64,000 bases of DNA from Castellaniella defragrans (GCF_014203015.1 NZ_JACHIB010000001.1:62001-126000); one strand, 5' to 3'; shown: positions 17,157-29,056, counted from the stretch's first letter. Translations and numbers: made by a program. The notes: generated from the sequence alone by a model not told the origin.

Positions 17157-17984
17157 TTACCTCCCGGTTCGTACGCCAAAGCAATGATCTAGCGTGGGAA
17201 AGGTCTCCTCCCGCACGGATTGGGCGTAATCCTGCGCCGCCTGCCGTATCACCTGCCCCGCATCGGCGAAACGCCGGGCGAATTTCGGAATCCGGTCCCC
17301 GCTCAGGCCGAGGATGTCCTCGGTCACCAGGATCTGGCCGTCGCACGCGGGCGAGGCGCCGATGCCGATGGTGGGAATCTGCAGCGCCGCCGTGATCTCG
17401 CGCCCCAGCGGCTCGCTGATGCCTTCCAGCACCACGCCGAAGGCCCCCGCCTGGGCATGCGCCCGGGCATCGTCCAGGATGCGGCGGGCGGCGGCCTCGC
17501 TCATGCCCTGGGCCTTGAAGCCGCCCATGGTGTGGACGTACTGGGGCATCAGCCCCACGTGGGCCAGCACCGGGATGCCGCGCTCGACCAGGAAGCGGGT
17601 GGTGTCGGCCAGGGCCTGCCCGCCTTCGAGCTTGACGCCCGCGGCGCCGCCGTTCGCCAGCAGGGTCGCGGCGTTGGCGAAGGCCTGGGCCGGGGACTGC
17701 TGGTAGCTGCCGAAGGGCATGTCGGCGATCACGCAGGCGTGATGGGTGGCCCGGACCACGGCGGCGGTGTGCGCGGCCATCGTCTCCACCGTGATCGACA
17801 GCGTGTCGGGCAGCGCGTAGCCGACCATGGCCGTGGAATCGCCCACCAGCAGCATGTCCACGGCCTCGTCCAGCAGGCGCGCGATGGGCGCGATGTAGGC
17901 GGTCAGCGCCGCGATCTTGCGCTCGCCCTTGAAAGAGACGAGCTGGGGCACGGTGACGCGCTGCGCCTGGCTATGTACACTCAT
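17157..17984 (-). CDS. panB: ketopantoate hydroxymethyltransferase
   Basis: The 275-residue enzyme adds a hydroxymethyl group from methylene-tetrahydrofolate to 2-oxoisovalerate, making ketopantoate for pantothenate and coenzyme A synthesis. Family motifs are clear: [51 protein letters not shown] with the catalytic-region GGFKAQG, and [14 protein letters not shown]. Length is standard. The usual panC partner is not adjacent, so this is a lone panB. It is divergent from the aldo/keto reductase gene with a 94-bp gap that should hold promoters for both. Confidence 0.95.
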   Translation of the reverse strand: MSVHSQAQRVTVPQLVSFKGERKIAALTAYIAPIARLLDEAVDMLLVGDSTAMVGYALPDTLSITVETMAAHTAAVVRATHHACVIADMPFGSYQQSPAQAFANAATLLANGGAAGVKLEGGQALADTTRFLVERGIPVLAHVGLMPQYVHTMGGFKAQGMSEAAARRILDDARAHAQAGAFGVVLEGISEPLGREITAALQIPTIGIGASPACDGQILVTEDILGLSGDRIPKFARRFADAGQVIRQAAQDYAQSVREETFPTLDHCFGVRTGR

Positions 17985-18078
17985 TCGACTGACTCCAAAG
18001 ATTCGTTCATCATCGGTTGGCCCTCATTGGCCAACCAGGCCTGCCGCAGCCAAGGGGCTGCCTTCACAGGAGACCTGC

Positions 18079-18918
18079 ATGTCCACCAATCAACCGTATA
18101 TCACGTTTCACGACGGCCGCCGCGCGCCCCAGCTGGGCATGGGCACCTGGAGACTGACCGGCGATGCCGTCGTCCCGGCGATCCATGCCGCCGTCGAAGC
18201 CGGCTACCGCTCCATCGATACCGCCGCCATCTACGGCAACGAGTCCGAAGTCGGCCGCGGCATCGCCGGCTGCGGCGTGCCGCGCGAGGATCTGTTCGTG
18301 GCCACCAAGGTCTGGAACGACCGCCATGGCCACGATAGTACCAAGGCGGCATTCCAGGAAAGCCTCGACCGCCTGGGGCTGGACTACGTCGATCTCTACC
18401 TGATCCACTGGCCGGTACCCAAGCAGAAGCGCTACGTGGAAACCTGGGAGGCCCTGATCCAGCTGCGCGACGAAGGCCGCGCGCGGTCCATCGGCGTCTG
18501 CAATTTCCAGCAGGAGCACCTGCAGCGGCTGCTGGACGCCACCGGCGTGCTGCCGGTGCTCAACCAGATCGAGCTGCACCCCCGCTTCCAGCAGGCCGAA
18601 CTGCGCGCCTACCACGCCGACCACGACATCCGCACCGAGGCCTGGAGCCCGCTCGGCCAGGGCCAGGCGCTGCGCGACCCCGTGTTCCTGGAACTGGCCC
18701 ATCGGCTGCAGGCCAGCCCGGCCCAGGTGATCCTGCGCTGGCACATCCAGATGGGCCACATGGTGATCCCGAAATCCTCCAGCCCCGAACGGCTGCAGGA
18801 AAACTTCAATCTCTGGAACCTGCACCTGGACGAGGCCGCGATGGAGCGGATCGCCACCCTGGACCGCGCCGACGGCCGCATCGGCCCCGATCCCGAAACG
18901 TTCCACCTGCTGAAGTGA
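18079..18918 (+). CDS. aldo/keto reductase
   Basis: This 279-residue NADPH-dependent TIM-barrel reductase is of the 2,5-diketo-D-gluconate reductase (DkgA/YvgN) type. The catalytic tetrad is visible: Asp and Tyr in SIDTAAIYGNE, Lys in VATKVW and His in YLIHWPVP. The NADPH-binding tail appears as VIPKSSSPERLQEN. It probably reduces aldehydes or keto sugars in the cytoplasm. The start at 18079 has CAGGAGACCTGC as ribosome site. It is transcribed alone. Confidence 0.92.
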   Translation: MSTNQPYITFHDGRRAPQLGMGTWRLTGDAVVPAIHAAVEAGYRSIDTAAIYGNESEVGRGIAGCGVPREDLFVATKVWNDRHGHDSTKAAFQESLDRLGLDYVDLYLIHWPVPKQKRYVETWEALIQLRDEGRARSIGVCNFQQEHLQRLLDATGVLPVLNQIELHPRFQQAELRAYHADHDIRTEAWSPLGQGQALRDPVFLELAHRLQASPAQVILRWHIQMGHMVIPKSSSPERLQENFNLWNLHLDEAAMERIATLDRADGRIGPDPETFHLLK

Positions 18919-18979
18919 TTGCCACGGCAAGCCAAGCCCCGGCCGGGGCCGGCCTCGGCCGGCTCGCGCCGCCGGCGCG

Positions 18980-20374
18980 CTAGATGCCGTCGCGGCGCGC
19001 GCGCCATCCCAGGCGGATCGCCAGGGCCGGCGCGAACACGAACACGCCGTAGACCGCCCAGGCGGCCTGGCGCGCGCCCTGCCAGCCGCCCGGGTCGGTA
19101 AAGCCGGCGGCGTTGGCGGCCATGCCCGCCACGCTGGCGCCCAGCGCCATCGCGTACAGCTGCAGGGTCGTGATCGCCGCCGAGGCGATGCTCTGCTGGT
19201 CCGGCGGCGCGGCCCGGAACACGCCGGTCAGCAGATGCGGCCAGCACAGCCCGATGCCCATGCCCACTCCCAGCAGCAGCGCGGCCAGCAGCGCCGTCGG
19301 CGCAGCCGGATCGGGCATGAAGACGTACAGCCCCGCCAGGGACGCCGCCGAGAGGATCGGCCCCAGCACCAGCAGGCGGCCGACGCAGGCCGGGCCGCGC
19401 CCCGAGCTCGCCAGGGTGCCCGAGGTCCAGCCGGCCGACATCAGCGCCGACAGGTAGCCCGCGTGCAGCGGCGACTGCCCGTGCAGGACCTGGAGGAAAT
19501 AGGGCACGAAGACTTCCGTCGTCACGCCCAGGCTCATCAGGCCGATCATGGCGTAGCGGCGGCCCAGGGGATGGCCCAGCACCCAGGCGCCCCCGGGCAG
19601 GAAGCGCTGGCGCGCCCGCCCGTCGATGCGCGCCAGCCAGAGGATCAGCAGCACGCCGCCCGCCACCCCGGCGAGCTGGGCGATCCAGGACGGCGACAGG
19701 CTGGCCGCCGACACCACCAGCACGGAGGCGACCAGCAGCCCCATACGCAGCAGCGGCGCCTCCAGCCGCGCGCCGCGGTCCCGGCCCGCGGGCCCGAGCT
19801 GCGTCACCAGCAGCGCGCCCAGCAGCCCGCACACCGGCAGCACCGCCCAGAAGGCCCAGCGCCAGTGTCCGGCCTCGGCGAACAGCCCGCCGATGGCCGG
19901 CCCCGCGAGGGTGGCCACGCCCCACATGCCGGAAATCAGCGCCATGGCCCGCGGCCACAGGTCCTGGTCGAAGACCAGGGGCACGGTGGCGTAGCTCAGG
20001 CTGAGCAGCATGCCGCCGCCCAGGCCCTGCCCCACCCGGCCGAGCAGCAGCCAGGGCATGCCGGGCGCCAGCCCGCAGACCACGGTCCCGCCCATGAACA
20101 CGGCCAGGGCCAGCAGGAAGGAGCGCCGCAGGCCGTACCAGCGGATGCCCAGCGGAGCGCAGGAGGAGCCCATGATCGAGGCCGCCACGAACAGGGTGGT
20201 GTTCCAGGCGTACCAGGGCAGGCCGCCGATGTCCCGGACGACCGAGGGCAGGATGGTGGTGGCGATGAACACGTTGACCGCGTGCACCGCCACGCCGCCG
20301 GCCAGGGCGAGGGAGCGCAGGCCGTTGCGGCCTCGCAGCAGGGCGCCCCAGGAAGCGGAAGGGGATGGATTCAT
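18980..20374 (-). CDS. MFS transporter, DHA2-like drug efflux type
   Basis: The 464-residue protein has about 12-14 hydrophobic helices. The MFS motifs are LGIRWYGLRRSF between helices 2 and 3 and the RVGQGLGGGMLL segment of motif B. The WRWAFWAVLPVCGLLGALLV region is typical of EmrB/QacA-like pumps. It probably exports a small toxic compound. It lies downstream of acnA on the same strand but beyond a strong intrinsic terminator, so it is probably its own unit. Confidence 0.85.
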   Translation of the reverse strand: MNPSPSASWGALLRGRNGLRSLALAGGVAVHAVNVFIATTILPSVVRDIGGLPWYAWNTTLFVAASIMGSSCAPLGIRWYGLRRSFLLALAVFMGGTVVCGLAPGMPWLLLGRVGQGLGGGMLLSLSYATVPLVFDQDLWPRAMALISGMWGVATLAGPAIGGLFAEAGHWRWAFWAVLPVCGLLGALLVTQLGPAGRDRGARLEAPLLRMGLLVASVLVVSAASLSPSWIAQLAGVAGGVLLILWLARIDGRARQRFLPGGAWVLGHPLGRRYAMIGLMSLGVTTEVFVPYFLQVLHGQSPLHAGYLSALMSAGWTSGTLASSGRGPACVGRLLVLGPILSAASLAGLYVFMPDPAAPTALLAALLLGVGMGIGLCWPHLLTGVFRAAPPDQQSIASAAITTLQLYAMALGASVAGMAANAAGFTDPGGWQGARQAAWAVYGVFVFAPALAIRLGWRARRDGI

Positions 20375-20415
20375 GCGTCGACCGGAAAAGCCGGCCCGAT
20401 GGCGGAAAAGAGGGC

Positions 20416-20442
20416 GGAAAAATGCGGGCCGAAGCCCGCATT
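20416..20442 (-). terminator. intrinsic terminator of acnA
   Basis: On the minus strand a perfect 9-bp stem AATGCGGGC-TTCG-GCCCGCATT with a stable UUCG tetraloop is followed directly by TTTCC, giving a run of five T bases counting the stem end. It lies about 160 bases after the acnA stop. This is a textbook Rho-independent terminator. Confidence 0.85.
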
Positions 20443-20600
20443 GTAGACAAGGCGGCCGGCAAGCCCGGCCGGCCCGGCGCCCTGGAACGCCATGGGAGGC
20501 GCCGGGCGCACCGGGACGCCCGAGACGCCCGGGACCCGCCGGGAGCCCCGGGCGGCATCGGGCCGCCGCCGCGCGGCCCGCGCGGTCCCGTCCCCGAGCG

Positions 20601-23276
<2,676 letters not shown>

Positions 23277-23631
23277 GGCATGTCCTCCTTGTCGGTTCCA
23301 GCCCGGACCCGCCGGACCGTCTCCGGGCGTAGGCCACAGGCCGCTCTTGATCCGGTTCATCTTACACCGCATCCCGCCCCCGTCCGCTACCCGGCCCTGC
23401 CGGCGGCGGTGACTTTGCGTCCGATCCCTTGCCGGCGGCCCCGCGACCAATCCTCGCAGCCAGTCCCGGCATCCGGCCCGCGCGCCCGGCGACCCGGCGG
23501 CCCGACGGCCCCGCGACCAACGACTCAACGACTCAACGACCCAACGACCGGATGCCGCCCAGGGTTAAGCCGGCTTTCCTTCCGGCACCGGTCTACACTG
23601 GTCCGATACACGTTTTTCCGGAGCCCTTTCC
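23277..23631. other. 355-bp divergent spacer between acnA and the FmdE-like gene
   Basis: There is no gene in this stretch. It contains the promoters for two divergent genes. A 15-base direct repeat (CGGCCCCGCGACCAA) occurs at 23436-23450 and again at 23506-23520, exactly 70 bases apart. The second copy runs into an 8-bp tandem array. The segment 23590-23620 (GGTCTACACTGGTCCGATACACG) next to the plus-strand gene could hold its -10 region. Confidence 0.5.
23518..23549. repeat. four tandem copies of an 8-bp unit
   Basis: The unit CAACGACY occurs four times head to tail: CAACGACT twice, then CAACGACC twice. It lies about 80 bases upstream of the FmdE-like gene in a non-coding spacer. A short perfect array of this kind can vary in copy number by slippage, which could shift promoter spacing; that effect is speculation. 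Confidence 0.75.
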
Positions 23632-24249
23632 ATGGCATTTCCCGCATTCTTCGCCCAGGCCCCCCGCATCGCGCTGCACGACCCGCTCGCCCAGCTGCTG
23701 GGCGCATCCGACGACGGCCTGATCGAATACGGCTACGAAGACGCCGTCCGCCTGGCCGGCCATTCCTGCCCCACCGTCGCCGGCGCCTGGCTGATGACGG
23801 TGCGCGCGCTGCGCGCCCTGTACCCCGGCTCGATCCCGCAGCGCGGCGACATCGACGTCACCTTCGCCGACGGCGCCACCAACGGCGTCACCGGCGTCAT
23901 CGCCAACGTGGTCAGCCTGGTCACGGGCGCCACCGCGGACACGGGCTTCAAGGGCCTGGCCGGCCAGCACGACCGGCGCAACCTGCTGCATTTCCAGGGC
24001 GACGTCCCGGGCGAGATCGTCTTCACCCGCCGCGACACGGGCGACCGCGTGGCGGTGTCCTTCAGCGCCCAGGGCGTGCCGGGCTCGCCGGCCGCCATGC
24101 CGATGCTGCAGAAGATCCTGTCCGGCATCGCCACCGACACGGAAAAGCAGGATTTCGCGCACCTCTGGCAGGACCGCGTGCGCCGCATCCTGGAAGCCGT
24201 GGACCAGCCCGGCCTGATCTCGGTCAGCCCGCTGCCGCGCGCCGCCTGA
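23632..24249 (+). CDS. FmdE-like domain protein
   Basis: The 205-residue cytoplasmic protein appears to carry the domain of formylmethanofuran dehydrogenase subunit E (FmdE): a helix with the metal-binding-like GHSCPTVAGAWLM, then an alpha/beta core (RGDIDVTFADGATNGVTGVIANV). Bacterial stand-alone versions of this domain have no known enzymatic role. The CP/H residues suggest zinc or iron binding. No transmembrane segment is present and no operon partner is close; the downstream neighbour is convergent. I am moderately sure of the family and do not assign a function. Confidence 0.6.
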   Translation: MAFPAFFAQAPRIALHDPLAQLLGASDDGLIEYGYEDAVRLAGHSCPTVAGAWLMTVRALRALYPGSIPQRGDIDVTFADGATNGVTGVIANVVSLVTGATADTGFKGLAGQHDRRNLLHFQGDVPGEIVFTRRDTGDRVAVSFSAQGVPGSPAAMPMLQKILSGIATDTEKQDFAHLWQDRVRRILEAVDQPGLISVSPLPRAA

Positions 24250-24376
24250 TGGCCGGAGGCGCACCGGCGGCGTGATCCGCGGCCGCTCATTCGGCCGGAG
24301 CACGGGACGGGAAGCCGGGGACGGTGCCGTTGCACGGCGAGGCGCACTGGCGGCATCCGGCCGGATACCGGGCCGG

Positions 24377-25852
24377 TCAGTGGCGCCGCTCGTGGGTGGT
24401 GTAATAGCGGCGCTTGTCCTCGTACAGCGCCCGGTCGGCTTCCCTCAAGGCCTGCTCCAGCGCGGCGGGATCGCGGCAGGTGATCTCGCCGGCCGAGACG
24501 CTGAGCGGGATGCCGCCGTAATACTGGTTGTTCAGCTCGATCAGGGAATGGATGTTGTCCCGTACCTTGCGGGTCGCCGCCTCGTCGCAGCCGGGCAGCA
24601 GCACCACGAACTCGTCGCCGCCGATGCGGGCGGCCTGGCCGGGACGGTCCACGGCCTTGTTCAGGACTTCGCCGAAGCGGCGCAGCAGGTCGTCGCCCAC
24701 CGCATGGCCGCCCTCGTCGTTGGCCTGCTTGAGGTTGTTCAGGTCCAGGGCGATGAAGGACACCAGCGGCGCGCGCTTGCGCTGCAGGCGGCCCAGCTCG
24801 TCGACGAAGAACGAACGGTTCTTCAGCTGCGTCAGCACGTCGTGCTTGCCCAGATATTCCAGGTAGGCCTCGGCCTTCTTGCGGGCGGTGATGTCGGTCA
24901 GCGAGACCAGCACCAGGCTCCAGTCCTCCTCGTGCCCCTGGAACACCGACAGCTGCAGGTGGATGTACAGCACGTCGCCGGCCAGGGTGCAGTTCTGGAC
25001 CTCTTTCTGGTGGAACAGCCGGCCGTGCCACAGCTCGACCAGCTGCTCGGCGAAGGAGAGGCGGGATTCCTCGCGGAAGATGTCGCCCACGCGCTCGATC
25101 AGCTGTTCCCGTGAATCGGCCTTGAACAGCTCCAGCGTGTAGTCGTTGACGTCGATGACGCGGATTTCCTGGAGGCAGCGGTCGATGAAGTCCGGATGCA
25201 CGTCCAGGAAGGTGCGGAAGTCGCTGATGTCCTGCTCGCGCAGTTCGTCGAACAGGCGCTTGATGGCGCTGAAATCCTCGACCCAGAGCGACACGGGCGC
25301 CTGCTGGAAGAATTCGCGGGCGTCGCGCGCGCTCGCCTGGGCCTGGCGGCGGGCCTCCTGCAGCGGCGTGACGTCTTCCATGGCCACCAGGATCCGGTCC
25401 CAGGGCCGGCTCTCGTCGGCCAGCGCCACGGCCTTGAGCGAAAGATCCAGGCGCCGGCCGTCCAGCGTGTAGTTCACCGTCTGGCTGTGGAAGCCGCCCT
25501 GGCCGCGCCAGAGCTGGTCGAGCTCGCCGGCCAGGCCCTCGAAGGTGTCGTCGCGCAGGACGTCCCCCAGCCGGTCCATCAGCTCGGTCTGGCTGGCGGC
25601 GCCGAACAGGGTCAGCGCCTGGCGGTTGACGCGCCGGATGCGGATCAGGCCGGCGCAGTGCCGCAGCCGATCGGGATCCAGGAGCAGCCAGGACCGCAGG
25701 TCCGTGACGCCTTCGGCGCGCCAGCGCTCGAACTGCGCATGCAGGGCGCTGTAGTCCTCGAGCCACAAGGCCATGGGCGTGGCCTCGAAGAAGTCCGGCA
25801 TGCCGGCATCCGGGAACCGCCCTCCGGCCGGCGCCGATCGCTCTTCGTTCAT
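24377..25852 (-). CDS. diguanylate cyclase with two duplicated PAS-like sensor domains
   Basis: The 491-residue protein makes the second messenger cyclic di-GMP. The C-terminal GGDEF domain (residues about 335-491) has an intact active site, RIGGDEFVVLLPG. The inhibitory RxxD site usually found a few residues upstream is absent (VDRPGQAARIGGDEF), so product inhibition may be missing. The N-terminal part consists of two homologous PAS-like modules (about 21-165 and 181-325). Compare FFEATPMALWLEDYSAL with FFQQAPVSLWVEDFSAI, and ILVAMEDVTPL with VLVSLTDITAR. No membrane segment or signal peptide is seen, so it senses a cytoplasmic cue. An alternative GTG start lies 15 bases upstream at 25867; the ATG is preferred. 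Confidence 0.9.
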   Translation of the reverse strand: MNEERSAPAGGRFPDAGMPDFFEATPMALWLEDYSALHAQFERWRAEGVTDLRSWLLLDPDRLRHCAGLIRIRRVNRQALTLFGAASQTELMDRLGDVLRDDTFEGLAGELDQLWRGQGGFHSQTVNYTLDGRRLDLSLKAVALADESRPWDRILVAMEDVTPLQEARRQAQASARDAREFFQQAPVSLWVEDFSAIKRLFDELREQDISDFRTFLDVHPDFIDRCLQEIRVIDVNDYTLELFKADSREQLIERVGDIFREESRLSFAEQLVELWHGRLFHQKEVQNCTLAGDVLYIHLQLSVFQGHEEDWSLVLVSLTDITARKKAEAYLEYLGKHDVLTQLKNRSFFVDELGRLQRKRAPLVSFIALDLNNLKQANDEGGHAVGDDLLRRFGEVLNKAVDRPGQAARIGGDEFVVLLPGCDEAATRKVRDNIHSLIELNNQYYGGIPLSVSAGEITCRDPAALEQALREADRALYEDKRRYYTTHERRH

Positions 25853-26188
25853 CCTGGTTCCGCTCACACAGGGAAAGCTGGCATTCTAAATGAAAACCCT
25901 GTGGAAACCCCGCGGCGACGGCTGGAAAGCCCCGCGCCGTGCGGCTGGACCTCCGCGCGAGGCTCCGCCCGCCGCCCCCTAGAGAAAACACCAATGGACA
26001 GCGGCCCGAATAAAGACATGAAGATGGGCAATATGAAGGGGCCGCGATCCGGAATCCAGGCCCGCGGTTCACAATAAGCCCGTCGACCTCATGCACGACC
26101 GACCGTCCCGGCGCCGCCGGAGGCGGCGCCACCGGACCGGCCCGCCGCCTTGGCGCGCGCCGCATCCGGTCCACGACGAACGACGAGG
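25853..26188. other. 336-bp divergent spacer with a possible small open frame
   Basis: The spacer lies between the diguanylate cyclase (minus) and the nucleobase permease (plus). It contains an A/G-rich stretch at 25978-26078, unlike the GC-rich flanks, including a possible 27-residue reading frame described separately. The rest is GC-rich and shows no clear gene or stable hairpin. The permease promoter is presumably here. Confidence 0.45.
25994..26077 (+). CDS. possible 27-residue small protein or leader peptide
   Basis: An ATG-to-TAA frame encodes a short basic, Met- and Lys-rich peptide (starting MDSGPNKDMKMGNMKGPR). A purine-rich AGAGAAAA precedes the ATG by five bases and could serve as a weak ribosome site. 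Base composition here is lower in GC than in the flanks. No homolog is recognised. It may be a leader of the permease transcript or merely a chance frame. Confidence 0.25.
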   Translation: MDSGPNKDMKMGNMKGPRSGIQARGSQ

Positions 26189-27574
26189 ATGGAGACCGCC
26201 TTGAACACACCCGCCCGCACCGCGCCGCCGCGCCCCGAAGACGAAACCCTGGGGCTGACGGCCAACCTCATGTATGGGTTCCAGCACGTGCTGACCATGT
26301 ACGGCGGCATCATCGCCGTGCCGCTGATCGTCGGCCAGGCGGCCGGCCTGGGCGGCGCGGAAATCGGCGTGCTGATCGCTTCCTGCCTGTTCATGGGCGG
26401 CCTGGCCACGCTGCTGCAGACGCTGGGCATCCCGTTCTTCGGCTGCCAGCTGCCGCTGGTCCAGGGCGTGTCCTTCGCCAGCGTGGCCACCATCGTCGCC
26501 ATCCTGACGGCCGGCGGCGGCCTGCCCTCGGTCTTCGGCGCCGTCATGGCGGCGGCCTTGCTCGGCCTGCTGATCACGCCGGTCTTCTCCCGCATCATCC
26601 GCTTCTTCCCGCCGCTGGTGACGGGCTCGGTCATCACCACCATCGGCCTGTCGCTGATGCCGGTGGCGGCGCACTGGTCCATGGGCGGCAATCCCCGCGC
26701 AGCCGACTTCGGCAGCACGGCCAACATCGGCCTGGCCGCCGTCACCCTGCTCATCGTGCTGCTGCTCAGCAAGCTGGGCAACGCGGCGATCTCGCGCCTG
26801 TCGATCCTGCTGGCCATGGCGCTGGGCACGGTCATCGCCTGGGGCGCCGGCATGACCAACTTCTCCCGGGCGACCGACGGCCCGGCCTTCGCCCTGCCGA
26901 CCCTGTTCCATTTCGGCTGGCCCGAATTCCACCCCGCCGCGATCGTGTCCATGTTCATCGTCATCCTGGTGGTGCTGGTGGAGACCTCGGCCGACATCCT
27001 GGCGGTGGGCGACATCATCGACACCCGGATCGATTCGCACCGCCTGGGCGACGGGCTGCGCGCCGACATGATCTCCAGCGTGATGGCGCCGGTCTTCGGC
27101 TCCTTCACGCAAAGCGCCTTCGCCCAGAACGTGGGCCTGGTCGCCGTCACCGGCGTCAAAAGCCGCTACGTGGTCGCCACCAGCGGCCTCATCCTGCTGG
27201 CCCTGGGCCTGCTGCCGGTGATCGGCCGCTTCATCGCCGCCGTGCCCACGGCGGTGCTGGGCGGCGCCGGCCTGGTGCTGTTCGGCACCGTGGCGGCCAG
27301 CGGCATCCGCACCCTGGCCCGGGTGAACTACGAAAACAACATGAACCTGATCATCGTGGCGACTTCCGTGGGCTTCGGCATGATCCCCATCGCGGCGCCC
27401 GAGTTCTACGCCCATTTCCCCGCCTGGGTCGCCACGATCTTCCACTCGGGCATCAGCTCGGCCGCGATCATGGCCATCACCCTGAACCTGCTGTTCAACC
27501 ACCTGACCGTCGGCAACTCCGACCGCCAGTCCGTGTTCGTCGCCGGCACCGGCCACGTCTCCGGGGATCATTGA
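26189..27574 (+). CDS. NCS2 xanthine/uracil-type nucleobase permease
   Basis: The 461-residue protein of the nucleobase:cation symporter-2 family has about 14 helices. Diagnostic segments are the N-terminal YGFQHVLTMYGGIIAVPL, the QLPLVQGVSFASVATIV block and the substrate-site ETSADILAVGDII, followed by the family's GSFTQSAFAQNVGLVAVTG. The Q/E motif and the polar NVGLVAVTGVKSR signature match xanthine/uric-acid transporters (XanQ/UacT type) more than uracil ones. It takes up purines with protons. The start at 26189 was chosen for GACGAGG upstream; a TTG start 15 bases further on, with GGAG before it, is possible. No purine-degrading genes adjoin it. Confidence 0.9.
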   Translation: METALNTPARTAPPRPEDETLGLTANLMYGFQHVLTMYGGIIAVPLIVGQAAGLGGAEIGVLIASCLFMGGLATLLQTLGIPFFGCQLPLVQGVSFASVATIVAILTAGGGLPSVFGAVMAAALLGLLITPVFSRIIRFFPPLVTGSVITTIGLSLMPVAAHWSMGGNPRAADFGSTANIGLAAVTLLIVLLLSKLGNAAISRLSILLAMALGTVIAWGAGMTNFSRATDGPAFALPTLFHFGWPEFHPAAIVSMFIVILVVLVETSADILAVGDIIDTRIDSHRLGDGLRADMISSVMAPVFGSFTQSAFAQNVGLVAVTGVKSRYVVATSGLILLALGLLPVIGRFIAAVPTAVLGGAGLVLFGTVAASGIRTLARVNYENNMNLIIVATSVGFGMIPIAAPEFYAHFPAWVATIFHSGISSAAIMAITLNLLFNHLTVGNSDRQSVFVAGTGHVSGDH

Positions 27575-27656
27575 GCGCGGCGTGGGGGGCTCCTTTTGCC
27601 GCCATGCCGGGCCGATGCTATGCTGCCCTCCCCGACACGCCGCCCGTCCCCCCTGC

Positions 27657-28250
27657 ATGGAAGCCCTGAACGACACCCTGTTTCTGTGGATCAACGCCAG
27701 CCATCCCTCGGCCGCCGCCCTGCTGCTGGGCGGGTTCCTCGCCAAAGGCCTGATCTACCTGTTCCCCCTGTACCTGGCGCTGAGCTGGCTGCGGACGGAC
27801 GCTGCCGGACGCGACGCCCTGCTGCAGGCGGTCGTGAGCGCGTCCATCGCCATGCTGCTGTCCTGGGCGATCTCCAAGGCCTGGTTCCACCCGCGCCCCT
27901 TCGTCATCGGCCTGGGCCACCAGTACCTGGACCACAAGCCGAACGCCTCGTTTCCCAGCAACCACCTGAGCTTCGCCTGGGCGGTCTGCGCCGGCCTGGC
28001 GCTGCATCCGGCGCGGCGCAAGGCCGCCTTGATCCTGGCCCTGGCCGCGCTGCCGATCGCCTGGGCGCGCATCTACATGGGCATCCATTTCCCGCTGGAC
28101 ATGGCCGGCGGCCTGGTGACGGGCGTGGCGGCCGCGGCCATCGGGCTGCCGCTGCGGCACACGCTGATCCCCGCCCTGCGGCGCCGCATCGAGCCGGCCT
28201 ACCGCTTCGTCTTCGCCTGGCCGATCCGCCGCGGCTGGGCGCGCGCCTGA
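27657..28250 (+). CDS. PAP2-family phosphatase, probable undecaprenyl-diphosphatase
   Basis: The 197-residue membrane protein has the three PAP2 catalytic motifs: KAWFHPRPF (K-x6-RP), FPSNHLS (PSxH, with Asn in place of Gly/Asp) and RIYMGIHFPLD (R-x5-H-x3-D). Order and size match BcrC/YbjG enzymes, which dephosphorylate undecaprenyl diphosphate on the outer face of the inner membrane for cell-wall synthesis and can give bacitracin tolerance. Six hydrophobic segments are apparent. The start is the ATG opening on MEALNDTLFLWINA, which is conserved in this family. It stands 82 bases after the permease and may be co-transcribed. Confidence 0.88.
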   Translation: MEALNDTLFLWINASHPSAAALLLGGFLAKGLIYLFPLYLALSWLRTDAAGRDALLQAVVSASIAMLLSWAISKAWFHPRPFVIGLGHQYLDHKPNASFPSNHLSFAWAVCAGLALHPARRKAALILALAALPIAWARIYMGIHFPLDMAGGLVTGVAAAAIGLPLRHTLIPALRRRIEPAYRFVFAWPIRRGWARA

Positions 28251-28407
28251 GCCGCGCCGCCCCGCACGGACGCAGGCACGCTGTCCGGCGAGCATGGACA
28301 CGGTCCGCCTGCACGGCCCCGCCGCGCAATCCCGTCCGTTCATCTTCGGTTCATGCGGCGCGGGCGATCATGGCGCCTCCGCCAACCGCCCTTCCGGAAT
28401 CCGCTCC

Positions 28408-28947
28408 ATGTCCGCACCCGCCCGCTACAGCCGCTCCGCCATCGCCCTGCACTGGATCACCCTGCTCCTGATCGTGGTGGTCTACGCCGCGATGGAATTC
28501 AAGGGCCTGTTTCCCAAGGACAGCCCGGAACGCGCCGTCATGCGGATGCTGCACTCGTCCTGCGGCATGACGATCCTGGCGCTGACGGTGGCGCGCCTGG
28601 CCGTGCGGCTGTTCAGCCGCCCGCCCGCCATCGTTCCGCCGCCCGCGCAATGGGAGCGGATCTCAGCCGGCATCATGCACGCGGCGCTGTACGCCCTGCT
28701 GATCGCCCTGCCCCTGCTGGCCTGGTTCGCCATCAGCGCCATGGGCGGCACGCCGCACGTCTGGGGCATCCCCCTGCCCTCCCTGACGGCGGAGGACAAG
28801 GCCCTGGGCAAGGCCGTGATCGGCGTCCACAAGCTGATCGCCAACGTCGGCTACGCGCTGATCGGCCTGCATGCCCTGGCCGCGCTGAAGCACCATTACC
28901 TGAGCCGCGACGACACCCTGCGCCGCATGCTGCCGTTCCGCGCCTGA
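28408..28947 (+). CDS. cytochrome b561
   Basis: The 179-residue four-helix protein has heme-ligand histidines in the expected places: ALHWITLLLI in helix 1, RMLHSSCG before helix 2, and IGVHKLIANVGY with LIGLHALAALKHH in helices 3 and 4. This is the bacterial b561 (YodB/CybB-type) layout. It carries electrons, probably between ubiquinol and an acceptor such as superoxide, in the inner membrane. The start at the ATG beginning MSAPARYSRSAIALHWIT is conventional for the family; the longer upstream frame has no membrane character. Confidence 0.9.
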   Translation: MSAPARYSRSAIALHWITLLLIVVVYAAMEFKGLFPKDSPERAVMRMLHSSCGMTILALTVARLAVRLFSRPPAIVPPPAQWERISAGIMHAALYALLIALPLLAWFAISAMGGTPHVWGIPLPSLTAEDKALGKAVIGVHKLIANVGYALIGLHALAALKHHYLSRDDTLRRMLPFRA

Positions 28948-28948
28948 A

Positions 28949-28973
28949 GCCGCGCCCGGAGGGCGGGCGCGGC
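28949..28973. terminator. hairpin between convergent cytochrome b561 and DUF2783 genes
   Basis: A perfect 9-bp inverted repeat GCCGCGCCC-N7-GGGCGCGGC begins two bases after the cytochrome stop. It lacks a T-run, so it is only a candidate terminator. Confidence 0.45.
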
Positions 28974-29056
28974 GCCGCCCGCAGACCCGCGCCTGCGGAG
29001 CCTTCCGGCATCCCGGCGCGCGCCCCATGCCGCCCGCCGATGCCGCGCGCCCGGAC

